NCBI GenBank assembly: GCA_016195805.1
Contig: JACPYT010000005.1
Location: forward strand, 121,551-185,550
Source: Hydrogenophilales bacterium
GTDB taxonomy: Bacteria > Pseudomonadota > Gammaproteobacteria > Burkholderiales > Thiobacillaceae
DNA length: 64,000 nt
Direction of reading: 5' to 3'
Under the pieces are notes generated by a model. It had not been told where the DNA came from. It ran no database searches and was given only the letters and a program-made list of their open reading frames with translations. Positions 1 to 8,281 of the stretch are shown here, in pieces. The position numbers and the translations under genes were made by a program. Each line of letters starts with the position of its first letter. The first letter of the stretch is position 1.

Positions 1-2
1 GC

Positions 3-845
3 CAGCTTACCAACGACGTGCGCGCGCTGCACGCCGATGGTGCGCAATGGAACGGCTATTGCAGCCCCAAGGGGCGCCTGCTCGGCAATTTCCTGATGTG
101 GCGGCAGGGCGAGGATTATTGCCTGCAGCTCTCGGGCGACATCCTGGCCGGCGTGTTGAAGCGTCTGTCCATGTTCATCCTGCGCGCCAAGGTGCAGGGG
201 CGCGACGCCAGCGACGAGACCGTGCGGCTGGTCGTGGCCGGTCCGCAGGCACCGGCAGCGGTGACAGCTGCGATGGGCGTGGTGCCGGATGCCACCATGC
301 ATACAGCCTTCGGCGGGGCCGGCCAGGTGATCCGCGTCGGTGCCGACAAGTTCGTCCTGTCGGTCGCGCCCGAGCGCGCTGAAGCCGTGTGGCAGGTGCT
401 GCGCCAGTCGGCGACCCCGGTCGGCGCCCCGGTATGGGACTGGCTGCGACTCAATGCCGGCATTCCGATGATCGTCGCCGCCACCCAGGAGCAGTTCGTG
501 CCGCAGATGGTCAATCTCGAGGCGATCGGCGGGGTGAGTTTCCAGAAGGGCTGCTACCCCGGCCAGGAAATCGTCGCGCGCAGCCAGTATCTGGGCAAGC
601 TCAAGCGCCGCATGTTCCTCGCGCACGTGGAAGCTACAGCCGCACCCGGCGACAGCCTGTACAGCGCCGACATCGAGGGCCAGGCCACCGGTACCGTGGT
701 CAATGCAGCCCCGGCGCCGGCCGGCGGCTTCGATGTGCTGGCCGTCGCCCAGGTCGAAAGCGCAAACACCCAGACCCTGCACCTGAAGGCCGCCGACGGC
801 GCTGTGCTGGCCTTGAAACCCCTGCCTTACGTGCTGCCCGAATAG
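3..845 (+). CDS. ygfZ: YgfZ/GcvT-type folate-binding Fe-S cluster maturation protein (5' end outside window)
   Basis: The reading frame is open from the first complete codon (positions 3-5), so the true start lies before the window. The protein has the YgfZ signature KGCYPGQE (about 546-569), followed by a basic stretch that matches the family's tetrahydrofolate-binding fold related to the glycine-cleavage T protein. The family helps repair or assemble certain Fe-S enzymes such as MiaB. The conserved cysteine of the signature is present. The gene ends with TAG and the next gene starts on the immediately following codon in the same frame, so the two are cotranscribed and probably translationally coupled. 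Confidence 0.93.
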   Translation, partial: QLTNDVRALHADGAQWNGYCSPKGRLLGNFLMWRQGEDYCLQLSGDILAGVLKRLSMFILRAKVQGRDASDETVRLVVAGPQAPAAVTAAMGVVPDATMHTAFGGAGQVIRVGADKFVLSVAPERAEAVWQVLRQSATPVGAPVWDWLRLNAGIPMIVAATQEQFVPQMVNLEAIGGVSFQKGCYPGQEIVARSQYLGKLKRRMFLAHVEATAAPGDSLYSADIEGQATGTVVNAAPAPAGGFDVLAVAQVESANTQTLHLKAADGAVLALKPLPYVLPE

Positions 846-1136
846 GTGAAATACGCCTATATCTACTACCGCATCGATCCTGTACAGGAAGCCACGGCCG
901 CCGACCGGATCGATGCCCTGCTAGGTTTGATGGCGCGGCATTGCGCCCGTCCTCCGCGTCGTCTTCGCCGCTGCGACGATCCGGCCGTATGGATGGAGGT
1001 TTACGAGGAAATTGCCGACCATGCCGCGTTTACGGCAGCCCTGAATGCAGCCATACGCAGCCTCGGCTGCACGGCATTCACCCTGGGAGAACGGCATCTC
1101 GAATGTTTTTCCCTCAGCAACATCTGGTCTCCCTGA
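846..1136 (+). CDS. DUF4936 family protein
   Basis: This 96-residue soluble protein begins with GTG directly after the ygfZ stop codon. Its sequence (start MKYAYIYYRI, central VWMEVYEEI) resembles the small DUF4936 family, which is often found beside ygfZ in betaproteobacteria. There is no signal peptide or membrane segment. The size and beta-alpha pattern suggest a ferredoxin-like or antibiotic-monooxygenase-like fold. Its function is unknown. Zero spacing from ygfZ suggests a shared role or at least coupled expression. Confidence 0.75.
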   Translation: MKYAYIYYRIDPVQEATAADRIDALLGLMARHCARPPRRLRRCDDPAVWMEVYEEIADHAAFTAALNAAIRSLGCTAFTLGERHLECFSLSNIWSP

Positions 1137-1192
1137 TCGGCCGATCCGGACGATTGAGTCGCCTCACCAGGGCCTTCGCCGTGGCCGGGAGG

Positions 1193-1221
1193 TTTGGTTT
1201 TCTGCGCGCGCATCCTATAAA
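1193..1221 (+). promoter_or_regulatory. Possible sigma-70 promoter of the DsrC-like gene
   Basis: A TATAAA box at 1216-1221 lies 17 bases after a weak TTTGGT at 1193-1198, in the only AT-rich stretch before the DsrC-like gene. A strong Shine-Dalgarno AAGGAGA follows at 1242-1248. The -35 match is poor, so this is only a candidate. Confidence 0.35.
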
Positions 1222-1253
1222 AATAAATCCACCCTGTACTCAAGGAGATCGTC

Positions 1254-1616
1254 ATGCTGGACATCAACAAAATGGTGGCGCAAGAACACGCGGATCCCGC
1301 AGTGCGCGGCCATCTCATCGAACTGGCCCCCTGGACGGAAGAGCAGGCCATTGAGATGGCGCGGCGGGACGGTCTGGAATTGACGGACGACCATCTGGCC
1401 ATCATCCGCTACCTGCGCGACTGCTATGCCGACCATGGCGGCACGATCAATGCGCGCATGCTGGTGAACTCGCTGCAAGAGGAGTTTGCCGGGCTAGGCG
1501 GACACAAGTTTCTTTACAAGCTGTTTCCGTTGGGACCCATCGCCCAGGCCAGCCGCTATGCCGGGCTGCCGCTGCCGCCGGGCACGCACGATCCCTCGTT
1601 CGGCACGACGCACTAA
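1254..1616 (+). CDS. DsrC/TusE family sulfur-relay-like protein lacking both C-terminal cysteines
   Basis: The 120-residue protein matches the DsrC/TusE/DsvC family along its length: an early WTEEQAIEMARRDG segment, a LRDCYADHG helix-turn, and a C-terminal GPIAQASRYAGLPLPPG. In canonical DsrC the two redox cysteines sit in the QAC segment and next to the C-terminus. Here the first is serine (QAS), the second position is threonine (GTHD), and about nine extra residues follow. The only cysteine is in the central LRDC. The protein therefore cannot form the usual trisulfide or act as a TusE-type sulfur acceptor, and a regulatory or structural role is more likely. An AAGGAGA ribosome site supports the start. 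Confidence 0.88.
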   Translation: MLDINKMVAQEHADPAVRGHLIELAPWTEEQAIEMARRDGLELTDDHLAIIRYLRDCYADHGGTINARMLVNSLQEEFAGLGGHKFLYKLFPLGPIAQASRYAGLPLPPGTHDPSFGTTH

Positions 1617-1626
1617 CCCAGGTGCC

Positions 1627-2694
1627 TTAGTTGGTCTCCGCCACCGGAACCCGCGCAGCCAGCGCACACAGCAGTTCATAACTGCTGGTGCCTGCAGCCG
1701 AGGCCACGGTATCTACCGGCAAGCCCTCGCCCCACAGCACGACTGGGCTCCCCACCCCGGCAGCGGGACAATCACTCAAGTCCACGCACAGCATGTCCAT
1801 CGATACCCGCCCCAGGGTCCGGCTGGCGCGCCCATCGACAAGAACCGGCGTGCCGGTCAGCGCATGGCGCGGATAGCCGTCCGCATAGCCGCAGGCCACG
1901 ATCCCCACCCGCATGGGACGGTCGGCACGAAACAGCTGGCCGTATCCCACCCCCTCGCCCGCCTGCAGTCTCTGCACGCCGATCACTTCCGATTGCAGCG
2001 TCATGGCTGGCCGCAGCCCCAGTTCGGCAGCCGTCACGTCGGCAAAAGGCGAAGCGCCATACAGCATCAGGCCTGGGCGCACCCAGGTCCCGCGGGTCTC
2101 CGGATAGCGCAGCAATGCCGCCGAGTTGGCGCTACTCCATGGCAGGTCGTGCCCGGCCAGTTCGTGCAGAAACGGCTGCAACTGCCAGTCCACGCCTGCA
2201 GGTTCGTCAGCCTGGGCAAAGTGGGTCATCAAGGTGATGCCTGCCACGCCGGCCAGGCTTTTCGTCCGCGCAACGATGGCGGCGTGCTCGACAAGCGGGA
2301 ACCCCAGCCGGTGCATGCCGCTATCGAACTTGAGAAAGACCTGAATGGGCCGCGCGGGCGGTTGCTGCTGCAGCCAATCGAGTTGCGCGGCATGGTGCAG
2401 CACCGGCCACAGATCGAGTTCGGAACAGGTGGCGATTTCGTCCGCGCCGAACAGCCCCTCGAGCAACACGATGGGCTGGTCCACGCCCATCAATCGCAGG
2501 TTGGCGGCTTCTTCCAGGGTCAGCACGGCAAAGCCGTCGGCAGCCGCCAGCGCACGTCGTGCGCGCGACAGTCCATGACCGTAGGCATTGGCCTTGACCA
2601 CCGCGAAGATGCGCGCGCCGCCCGCGTGGCTGCGCGCCACGCGCAGGTTGTGCGCCATCGCACCGATCGAGATCCGCGCCTGGATGGGCCGCAT
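1627..2694 (-). CDS. alr: Alanine racemase
   Basis: This PLP-dependent enzyme interconverts L- and D-alanine for peptidoglycan synthesis. The start at MRPIQARISI gives 355 residues, the family norm. A longer in-frame start would reach into the inverted-repeat element upstream and add 36 unrelated residues. The PLP lysine is in VVKANAYGHG (about residue 34). The alanine-racemase segment VGYGQLFRAD and the GYADGYPRHA segment are present. It follows dnaB on the same strand, a common order in betaproteobacteria, but a 158-bp palindromic element lies between them, and the ribosome-binding site before the ATG is weak (CAGGGCTGACT). Confidence 0.96.
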   Translation of the reverse strand: MRPIQARISIGAMAHNLRVARSHAGGARIFAVVKANAYGHGLSRARRALAAADGFAVLTLEEAANLRLMGVDQPIVLLEGLFGADEIATCSELDLWPVLHHAAQLDWLQQQPPARPIQVFLKFDSGMHRLGFPLVEHAAIVARTKSLAGVAGITLMTHFAQADEPAGVDWQLQPFLHELAGHDLPWSSANSAALLRYPETRGTWVRPGLMLYGASPFADVTAAELGLRPAMTLQSEVIGVQRLQAGEGVGYGQLFRADRPMRVGIVACGYADGYPRHALTGTPVLVDGRASRTLGRVSMDMLCVDLSDCPAAGVGSPVVLWGEGLPVDTVASAAGTSSYELLCALAARVPVAETN

Positions 2695-2701
2695 AGTCAG
2701 C

Positions 2702-2859
2702 CCTGATGTGCCCCAAATTCGCCTGATGATCGCGCCGAGTCTTGGCTGCCAGGGAAATTTTGAGAAGGAGCGGCGTAGTGATTCATACGCCCGACCGAAC
2801 AAAGTCTTTCATGGCAGCCAAGAATCAAGCGAGGGCTGGTGAATTTGGGGCACATCAGG
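2702..2859 (-). repeat. 158-bp terminal-inverted-repeat element between dnaB and alr (MITE-like)
   Basis: The ends at 2702-2720 and 2841-2859 are perfect 19-bp inverted repeats (CCTGATGTGCCCCAAATTC). A second inverted pair lies inside: CTTGGCTGCC at 2741-2750 with its complement at 2813-2822. Together the arms make imperfect repeats of about 50 bases around a core of about 60 bases without coding potential. This is the shape of a miniature inverted-repeat element or an insertion-sequence remnant. No clear target duplication is visible. Transcribed from dnaB towards alr, it would fold into a long hairpin. Confidence 0.7.
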
Positions 2860-2863
2860 CTTA

Positions 2864-4255
2864 TTAGTAGGAACCGGGCTGCGCCAGCGTTTCGAAGCGC
2901 GTGTATTCGCCGAGGAAGGCCAGCCGTACCGTTCCGATCGGGCCGTTGCGCTGCTTGCTGATGATGATTTCGGCGGTGCCCTTGTCCTGCGTGTCGGGGT
3001 TGTAGACCTCGTCGCGGTAGATGAACAGGATGACGTCGGCATCCTGTTCGATGGCGCCCGATTCGCGCAGGTCGGACATCACCGGGCGCTTGTTGGGGCG
3101 CTGCTCCAGACTCCGGTTCAGCTGCGACAGGGCGATCACCGGCACGTGCAGCTCTTTCGCCAGGCCTTTCAGCGCACGCGAGATTTCCGAGATTTCTGTC
3201 GCGCGGTTCTCGCCGCCGCCGCTACCCGCCATCAACTGCAGGTAGTCGATCACGATGAGGCCAAGCTTGCCGCACTGGCGCATCAGCCGCCGCGCACGCG
3301 CACGCAGTTCGAGCACATTGAGCCCCGGCGACTCGTCGATGAAGACCGGTGCCTCGTTGAGCTTGCCGAGCGCATAGGTCAGGCGCTGCCAATCGTCTTC
3401 GCCCAGCTTGCCGGTGCGCAGCCGATGCTGATCGAGCTTGCCGACCGAGCCGATCATCCGCATCACCAGCTGCGCCCCGCCCATTTCCATCGAGAACACC
3501 GCCACCGGGAGACCGGTGTCGAGCGCGACGTTCTCGGCAATGTTGATCGAGAAAGCGGTCTTGCCCATGGACGGCCGCCCAGCGACGATGACGAGGTCGC
3601 CCGGCTGCAGGCCCGAGGTTTTCTGGTCGAGATCGTGAAAGCCGGTGGGCACGCCGGTGACGCCGGAGTCGTTGTCGCGGTGATAGAGCTCGTCGATGCG
3701 CTCGACGACTTCCTTCAGCAAGGGCTTGATTTCGGTGAAGCCCGCCTGCCCGCGGCTGCCGGACTCGGCGATCTCGAACACCTTGGCTTCGGCCTCGTCG
3801 AGCAGTTGCGAAGCACTGCGCCCGGCCGGCGCGTAGGCGGTATCGGCAATCCCGGTCGCCACTTCGGCCAGCCGCCGCATCACCGAGCGCTCACGCACGA
3901 TTTCGGCATAGCGGCGGATGTTGGCGGCCGACGGCGTGTTGCTCGCCAGCGCGACGATGTAGGCCAGCCCCCCCACGCTTTCAAGCTGCCCCATGGATTG
4001 CAATGCTTCGGACACCGTCACGGCGTCGGCCGGGCGGTTCTCGGCGATCTGCCGCACGATCGCGCGCAGGATCTGGCGATGATCCTGGCGGTAGAAATCG
4101 CTCTCCGACACCACATCGCCAATGCGGTCCCATGCGCTGTTGTCGAGCAGCAAGCCGCCCAGCACCGCCTGTTCGGCTTCCAGCGAGTGCGGCGGCAGGC
4201 GCATCTGCGCCAGCTGGGGATCGGAATTTGCAGTCAGCGAGTGGATGGCGGCCAT
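2864..4255 (-). CDS. dnaB: Replicative DNA helicase DnaB
   Basis: At 463 residues this is a full-length hexameric helicase that unwinds DNA ahead of the replication fork. The N-terminal DnaB domain begins at LPPHSLEAEQAVLGGLLLD and the RecA-type ATPase has Walker A GRPSMGKT (about residue 205), Walker B-like VIDYLQLM and the ALSQLNRSLE segment. No intein or insertion is seen. It lies downstream of rplI on the same strand but is separated from it by a good intrinsic terminator, so it probably has its own promoter. Confidence 0.97.
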   Translation of the reverse strand: MAAIHSLTANSDPQLAQMRLPPHSLEAEQAVLGGLLLDNSAWDRIGDVVSESDFYRQDHRQILRAIVRQIAENRPADAVTVSEALQSMGQLESVGGLAYIVALASNTPSAANIRRYAEIVRERSVMRRLAEVATGIADTAYAPAGRSASQLLDEAEAKVFEIAESGSRGQAGFTEIKPLLKEVVERIDELYHRDNDSGVTGVPTGFHDLDQKTSGLQPGDLVIVAGRPSMGKTAFSINIAENVALDTGLPVAVFSMEMGGAQLVMRMIGSVGKLDQHRLRTGKLGEDDWQRLTYALGKLNEAPVFIDESPGLNVLELRARARRLMRQCGKLGLIVIDYLQLMAGSGGGENRATEISEISRALKGLAKELHVPVIALSQLNRSLEQRPNKRPVMSDLRESGAIEQDADVILFIYRDEVYNPDTQDKGTAEIIISKQRNGPIGTVRLAFLGEYTRFETLAQPGSY

Positions 4256-4342
4256 GGCAGGATTCTAGTCCCCAGCCCCAGCCCCACCAAGGGATAAGGC
4301 TGTGGATAAAGCGTGGACAGCAGGGAATACCCTGGGGGCATA

Positions 4343-4372
4343 AATAAAAAAGGGAGCCGTTGGCTCCCTTTT
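4343..4372 (-). terminator. Rho-independent terminator after rplI
   Basis: An 11-bp perfect stem (4348-4358 with 4362-4372, AAAAGGGAGCC) has a 3-base loop. On the minus strand the stem is followed by TTTTTTATTTA. It ends the rpsF-priB-rpsR-rplI transcript. Confidence 0.9.
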
Positions 4373-4388
4373 GGGCGTAGCCGGCGGA

Positions 4389-4838
4389 TTACTGCTCGCC
4401 GACCACCACCACCGTGATGTTGGCGGTGACATCGTGGTGCAAGCCCAGCACCACCGGGTATTCACCGATGGCCTTGAACGGGCCTTCGGGCAGGCGGATT
4501 TCCGCCTTGACCACATCGTGGCCTTGCGCTTTCAGGGCATCGGCGATGTCGGCGTTGGTCACGGAGCCGAACAGGCGTCCATCGACACCTGCTTTATGGC
4601 TGACCGTCACGCTGGCACCTTCCAGCTTTTCGCCACGACGCTGGGCATCGGCCAGTTTTTCGGCAGCGACGCGCTCCAGTTCGGCCTTCTGCGCGGCGAA
4701 CGCTTCCATGTTGGCTTGCGTGGCGCGGCGCGCACGGCCGGTGGGGATCAGAAAGTTGCGGGCGTAGCCGTCCTTGACCTTGACCACGTCACCCAGGTTG
4801 CCCAGGTTGACGACTTTGTCCATCAGTATCACTTGCAT
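4389..4838 (-). CDS. rplI: 50S ribosomal protein L9
   Basis: This 149-residue protein starts [13 protein letters not shown] and has the L9 N-terminal signature [17 protein letters not shown], a long connecting helix rich in Ala, Glu and Lys, and the C-terminal rRNA-binding domain. It is the last gene of the rpsF-priB-rpsR-rplI operon. A GGAG ribosome site lies seven bases before the ATG. Confidence 0.98.
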   Translation of the reverse strand: MQVILMDKVVNLGNLGDVVKVKDGYARNFLIPTGRARRATQANMEAFAAQKAELERVAAEKLADAQRRGEKLEGASVTVSHKAGVDGRLFGSVTNADIADALKAQGHDVVKAEIRLPEGPFKAIGEYPVVLGLHHDVTANITVVVVGEQ

Positions 4839-4848
4839 GGTCGTCTCC

Positions 4849-5136
4849 TTAATGCAGGTCGGTGTAAGGCATGAGCGCCAGGAAGCGCGCGCGCTTGATC
4901 GCGGTGCCCAGCTGGCGCTGGTAGTGCGCCTTGGTACCGGTGATGCGGGCCGGGATGATGCGGCCGTTTTCGGCGATGAATTCCTTCAGCACCTCGATGT
5001 CCTTGTAATCCACCTCGACCACTTTTTCGGCGGTGAAGCGGCAGAACTTGCGACGCTTGAAGAGACCACGGTTGCCGCTGTCGCGGCGCTTGTTGGCGAA
5101 CTTGCCGCCGGATTTTCCACCCATGGGACGTGCCAT
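4849..5136 (-). CDS. rpsR: 30S ribosomal protein S18
   Basis: This 95-residue basic protein carries the S18 core: [15 protein letters not shown], then [21 protein letters not shown]. It has a somewhat long N-terminal Gly/Lys tail ([13 protein letters not shown]). S18 binds the platform of the small subunit as a dimer with S6, whose gene heads this operon. Confidence 0.97.
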   Translation of the reverse strand: MARPMGGKSGGKFANKRRDSGNRGLFKRRKFCRFTAEKVVEVDYKDIEVLKEFIAENGRIIPARITGTKAHYQRQLGTAIKRARFLALMPYTDLH

Positions 5137-5139
5137 GAT

Positions 5140-5430
5140 TTATTCCTTTTCGATTCGATTCAATATCAGGATCAGTTGCCGGCTGTTCACGCTGCGTCGG
5201 TTCAACGCGCCTTCCAGTTTCACCTGCGTTCCTGTGGCCAGTTGGGCCAGTTGGCTAGCCAGCGATCCGCTCGCCTGCACTGTCAACTCACACTCCACCT
5301 GCCGGGGCTGGGCTGCCACGCTCTGACTGCTGCGGTGATGAAGCACCGCTTCGGCAATCGGCACGCCAGCCGGGCTGAAACGCAAGGGGTCAACCTGGAT
5401 AAGGGCTCCGCTGATGACCAGCCGGTTCAC
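5140..5430 (-). CDS. priB: Primosomal replication protein N (PriB)
   Basis: This 96-residue single OB-fold protein is encoded between rpsF and rpsR, the diagnostic position for priB. The start MNRLVISGAL and the segment QVECELTVQASG fit the family. PriB binds single-stranded DNA and stimulates PriA-dependent replication restart. It is separated from rpsF by four bases and from rpsR by three, so translation is tightly coupled. Confidence 0.93.
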   Translation of the reverse strand: MNRLVISGALIQVDPLRFSPAGVPIAEAVLHHRSSQSVAAQPRQVECELTVQASGSLASQLAQLATGTQVKLEGALNRRSVNSRQLILILNRIEKE

Positions 5431-5434
5431 TCAC

Positions 5435-5821
5435 TCAGGCTGCGGCGGGCTGTTCAGCCGCAGCCGCTTCCGGCTTGGCGCTGTCCAGCATGTCGCGCGA
5501 TTTCTCTTCCTTCATCATCGGCGAAGCCGTGGTCACGGCATCGTCACGCTTGATGGTCAGATGGCGCAGCACGGCGTCGTTGAACTTGAAGCCGTGTTCG
5601 AGTTCTTCCAGGGTTTCCTGGTCGCACTCGATGTTCATCAGCACGTAGTGGGCCTTGTGGACTTTCTGGATCGGGTAGGCCATCTGGCGGCGGCCCCAGT
5701 CTTCCAGACGGTGGACGCTGCCGCCGCGCGTGGTGATGTTGCCTTTGTAGCGCTCGATCATGGCGGGCACCTGCTCGCTCTGATCGGGATGGACGATAAA
5801 TACGATTTCGTAATGCCGCAT
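5435..5821 (-). CDS. rpsF: 30S ribosomal protein S6
   Basis: This 128-residue protein starts [19 protein letters not shown] and contains the S6 motif [22 protein letters not shown] (given here as two adjoining parts, [13 protein letters not shown] and IQKVHKAHY). The C-terminal tail is long and rich in Ala, Glu and Lys, as in other proteobacterial S6 proteins. It is the first gene of the rpsF-priB-rpsR-rplI operon. AAAGGAAA precedes the ATG. Confidence 0.97.
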   Translation of the reverse strand: MRHYEIVFIVHPDQSEQVPAMIERYKGNITTRGGSVHRLEDWGRRQMAYPIQKVHKAHYVLMNIECDQETLEELEHGFKFNDAVLRHLTIKRDDAVTTASPMMKEEKSRDMLDSAKPEAAAAEQPAAA

Positions 5822-5871
5822 CGAGTTTCCTTTCGGTTCAGCCCCCCGCTGCGGTGCGGTGGAGCAAGGTT

Positions 5872-5898
5872 AAAAAACAATCCCCGGCGAACCGGGGA
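5872..5898 (-). terminator. Rho-independent terminator after the decarboxylase gene
   Basis: A TCCCCGG/CCGGGGA stem (5881-5887 with 5892-5898) has a CGAA loop. On the minus strand it is followed by TTGTTTTTT. It lies between the end of the decarboxylase gene and rpsF and separates the two transcripts. Confidence 0.85.
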
Positions 5899-5957
5899 CT
5901 GCAAATCATACGCTTTTCGCCTGACAAATCAAGCTGAAACTGCCTCCAACGACAAGT

Positions 5958-8201
5958 TCAGCTCACGCAATCGACGTAGTAGCGGGGTTTGCCGTCGACC
6001 ATGTCTTCGACCAGCCCGTGCACATCGGTTTCGAAGCCGGGGAATTTCTCGTTGAATTCACGGGTGAACTGCAGGTAGCGCACGATGGTGGCATTGAAGC
6101 GCTCGCCAGGAATCAGCAGCGGAATGCCCGGCGGATAAGGCGTGACCAGCATGGCAGTGATGCGGCCTTCGAGCTTGTCGATCTCGACCCGCTCGATCTC
6201 GCGGTGCGCCATCTTGGCGAAGGCGTCCGCCGGCTTCATCGCCGGCGCCATTTCCGACAGATACATCTCTGTGGTCAGGCGCGCCACATCCTTGGCCTTG
6301 TAGATGGCGTGGATCTGGTCGCACAGGTCCTTGAGCCCGGTTTTCTCGTAACACGGATGCTTCTCGATGAATTCGGGCAGCACGCGCCACAACGGCTGGT
6401 TTTCGTCGTAGTCGGCCTTGAACTGCTGCAGCGCGGTCACCAGGGTATTCCAGCGCCCCTTGGTGATGCCGATGGTGAACATGATGAAGAAGGAGTACAG
6501 CCCGGTCTTTTCCACGATGACGCCATGCTCGGCCAGGTACTTGGTGACGATCGCCGCCGGGATGCCCCAGTCAGCGAAGGCGCCATCCACATCCAACCCC
6601 GGCGTGATGACGGTGGCCTTGATCGGGTCGAGCATGTTGAAGCCGGGCGCAATCTTGCCGAATTCGTGCCAGCGCGCGCCGGTTTCGAGCATCCAGTCCT
6701 CGCGATCGCCCACGTCCTCTTCGGCCAGTTTCTGCGGCCCCCACACCTTGAACCACCAGGAGTCGCCGAATTCCTCGTCGACCTTGCGCATGGCACGGCG
6801 GAAATCCAGCGCTTCGCGGATCGACTCCTCCACCAGCGCGGGGCCACCGGGCGGCTCCATCATCGCTGCCGCCACGTCGCACGAGGCGATGATGGCGTAT
6901 TGCGGCGAGGTCGAGGTGTGCATCAGATAGGCTTCATTGAAGCGGTGGAAATCGAGTTTGCGTGTCTCCGAATCCTGCACCAGGATCTGCGAAGCCTGGG
7001 AGAGGCCGGCCAGCAGCTTGTGGGTCGACTGGGTGGCGAACACCAGCGCTTCCTTGGCACGCGGGCGGTCGCGGCCGATGGCATGCATGCCGCGATAGAA
7101 ATCGTGGAAGGTCGCGTGCGGCAACCAGGCTTCGTCGAAATGCAGAGTATCGATGTAGTCGCCGAGCAAGTCCTTGATCATGTCGACGTTGTAGAGGATG
7201 CCGTCGTAGGTCGACTGGGTGATCGTGAGGATGCGCGGCTTGCGCTTCACATCCTTGGCGAACGGGTGCGCGGCGATTTTCTTCTCGATGTTTTCCGGGC
7301 GGAATTCGTCCAGCGGGATCGGCCCGATGATGCCGTAGTGGTTGCGCGTCGGCGTCAGGAAAATCGGAATCGCGCCGCACATCATGATGGCGTGCAGAAT
7401 GGACTTGTGGCAGTTGCGGTCGACCACGACGATGTCGCCCGGTGCAACCGTGGCATGCCACACCATCTTGTTGGACGACGAGGTGCCGTTGGTGACGAAG
7501 AACAGGTGGTCGCAGTTGAAGATGCGCGCCGCATTGCGCTCCGAGGCCCCCACCGGGCCAGTGTGATCAAGCAACTGGCCGAGTTCATCGACCGCGTTGC
7601 AGACGTCGGCACGCAGCAGGTTCTCGCCGAAGAACTGGTGGAACATCTGGCCGATCGGCGACTTCAGGAAGGCCACGCCGCCGGAGTGCCCGGGGCAGTG
7701 CCAGGAATACGAGCCGTCCGCCGCGTAATGGGTCAGCGCGCGGAAAAACGGCGGCACCAGCGAATCGAGATAGGCACGCGCCTCGCGCCCGATATAGCGG
7801 GCGAGGAATTCCGGCGTGTCTTCCAGCATGTGGATGAAGCCGTTGAGCTCGCGCAGGATGTCGTTCGGTATATGGCGCGCAGTACGGGTTTCGCCGTGCA
7901 GGAAAATCGGGATCTCGGCGTTGCGAAAGCGCACTTCCTCGACGAAGGCGCGCAGCTTTTGCAGCGCCGCCTGGGCATCCTCGGCACTGCCCGCGAGTTC
8001 CTCGTCATCGATCGACAGCACGAACGCCGAGGCGCGCGCCTGCTGCTGGGCAAACGAAGTCAGGTCGCCATAGTTGGTGACGCCGAGCACTTCCATGCCT
8101 TCCTTCTCGATCGCCTCGGCGAGCGCACGGATGCCGAGCCCCGAGGCATTTTCGGAGCGGAAGTCTTCATCAATGATGACAACGGGAAAACGGAAGCGCA
8201 T
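5958..8201 (-). CDS. Orn/Lys/Arg-type PLP decarboxylase (inducible amino-acid decarboxylase family)
   Basis: This 747-residue enzyme has the three-part layout of the bacterial Lys/Arg/Orn decarboxylases. An N-terminal response-regulator-like wing domain (residues 1 to about 130) precedes the aminotransferase-fold core. The C-terminal domain is the usual one. The core has WHCPGHSGG, the PLP-lysine motif STHKLLAGLSQ (about residue 390) and LHFDEAW. The family makes cadaverine, agmatine or putrescine and consumes protons. Substrate cannot be assigned by eye. It is transcribed alone, with a TATAAT box upstream and a terminator downstream. Confidence 0.9.
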   Translation of the reverse strand: MRFRFPVVIIDEDFRSENASGLGIRALAEAIEKEGMEVLGVTNYGDLTSFAQQQARASAFVLSIDDEELAGSAEDAQAALQKLRAFVEEVRFRNAEIPIFLHGETRTARHIPNDILRELNGFIHMLEDTPEFLARYIGREARAYLDSLVPPFFRALTHYAADGSYSWHCPGHSGGVAFLKSPIGQMFHQFFGENLLRADVCNAVDELGQLLDHTGPVGASERNAARIFNCDHLFFVTNGTSSSNKMVWHATVAPGDIVVVDRNCHKSILHAIMMCGAIPIFLTPTRNHYGIIGPIPLDEFRPENIEKKIAAHPFAKDVKRKPRILTITQSTYDGILYNVDMIKDLLGDYIDTLHFDEAWLPHATFHDFYRGMHAIGRDRPRAKEALVFATQSTHKLLAGLSQASQILVQDSETRKLDFHRFNEAYLMHTSTSPQYAIIASCDVAAAMMEPPGGPALVEESIREALDFRRAMRKVDEEFGDSWWFKVWGPQKLAEEDVGDREDWMLETGARWHEFGKIAPGFNMLDPIKATVITPGLDVDGAFADWGIPAAIVTKYLAEHGVIVEKTGLYSFFIMFTIGITKGRWNTLVTALQQFKADYDENQPLWRVLPEFIEKHPCYEKTGLKDLCDQIHAIYKAKDVARLTTEMYLSEMAPAMKPADAFAKMAHREIERVEIDKLEGRITAMLVTPYPPGIPLLIPGERFNATIVRYLQFTREFNEKFPGFETDVHGLVEDMVDGKPRYYVDCVS

Positions 8202-8253
8202 GGCCTGCTCCAGAGGGAAGCCGTCGGAATGAGCGGGATTGAAAAAAGCGGAT

Positions 8254-8259
8254 TATACG
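8254..8259 (-). promoter_or_regulatory. -10 box of the decarboxylase gene
   Basis: On the minus strand a perfect TATAAT stands about 52 bases before the decarboxylase start codon. The -35 region, 17 bases further upstream, falls in the dcd hairpin and matches poorly, so an activator or a weak promoter is possible. Confidence 0.5.
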
Positions 8260-8281
8260 AATCCCCGGGGTCCCGGGGATT
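8260..8281 (-). terminator. GC-rich hairpin at the end of dcd
   Basis: A perfect inverted repeat AATCCCCGGG / CCCGGGGATT (8260-8269 with 8272-8281) overlaps the dcd stop codon. A T6 run on the minus strand lies only 12 bases further on, so termination may be partial. The hairpin also abuts the decarboxylase -10 box. Confidence 0.45.

Noticed and set aside
5822..5871. S6:S18-binding leader RNA before rpsF
   Set aside because: The leader is C/G-rich and has CCG triplets, but I could not fold the known motif with confidence by eye.
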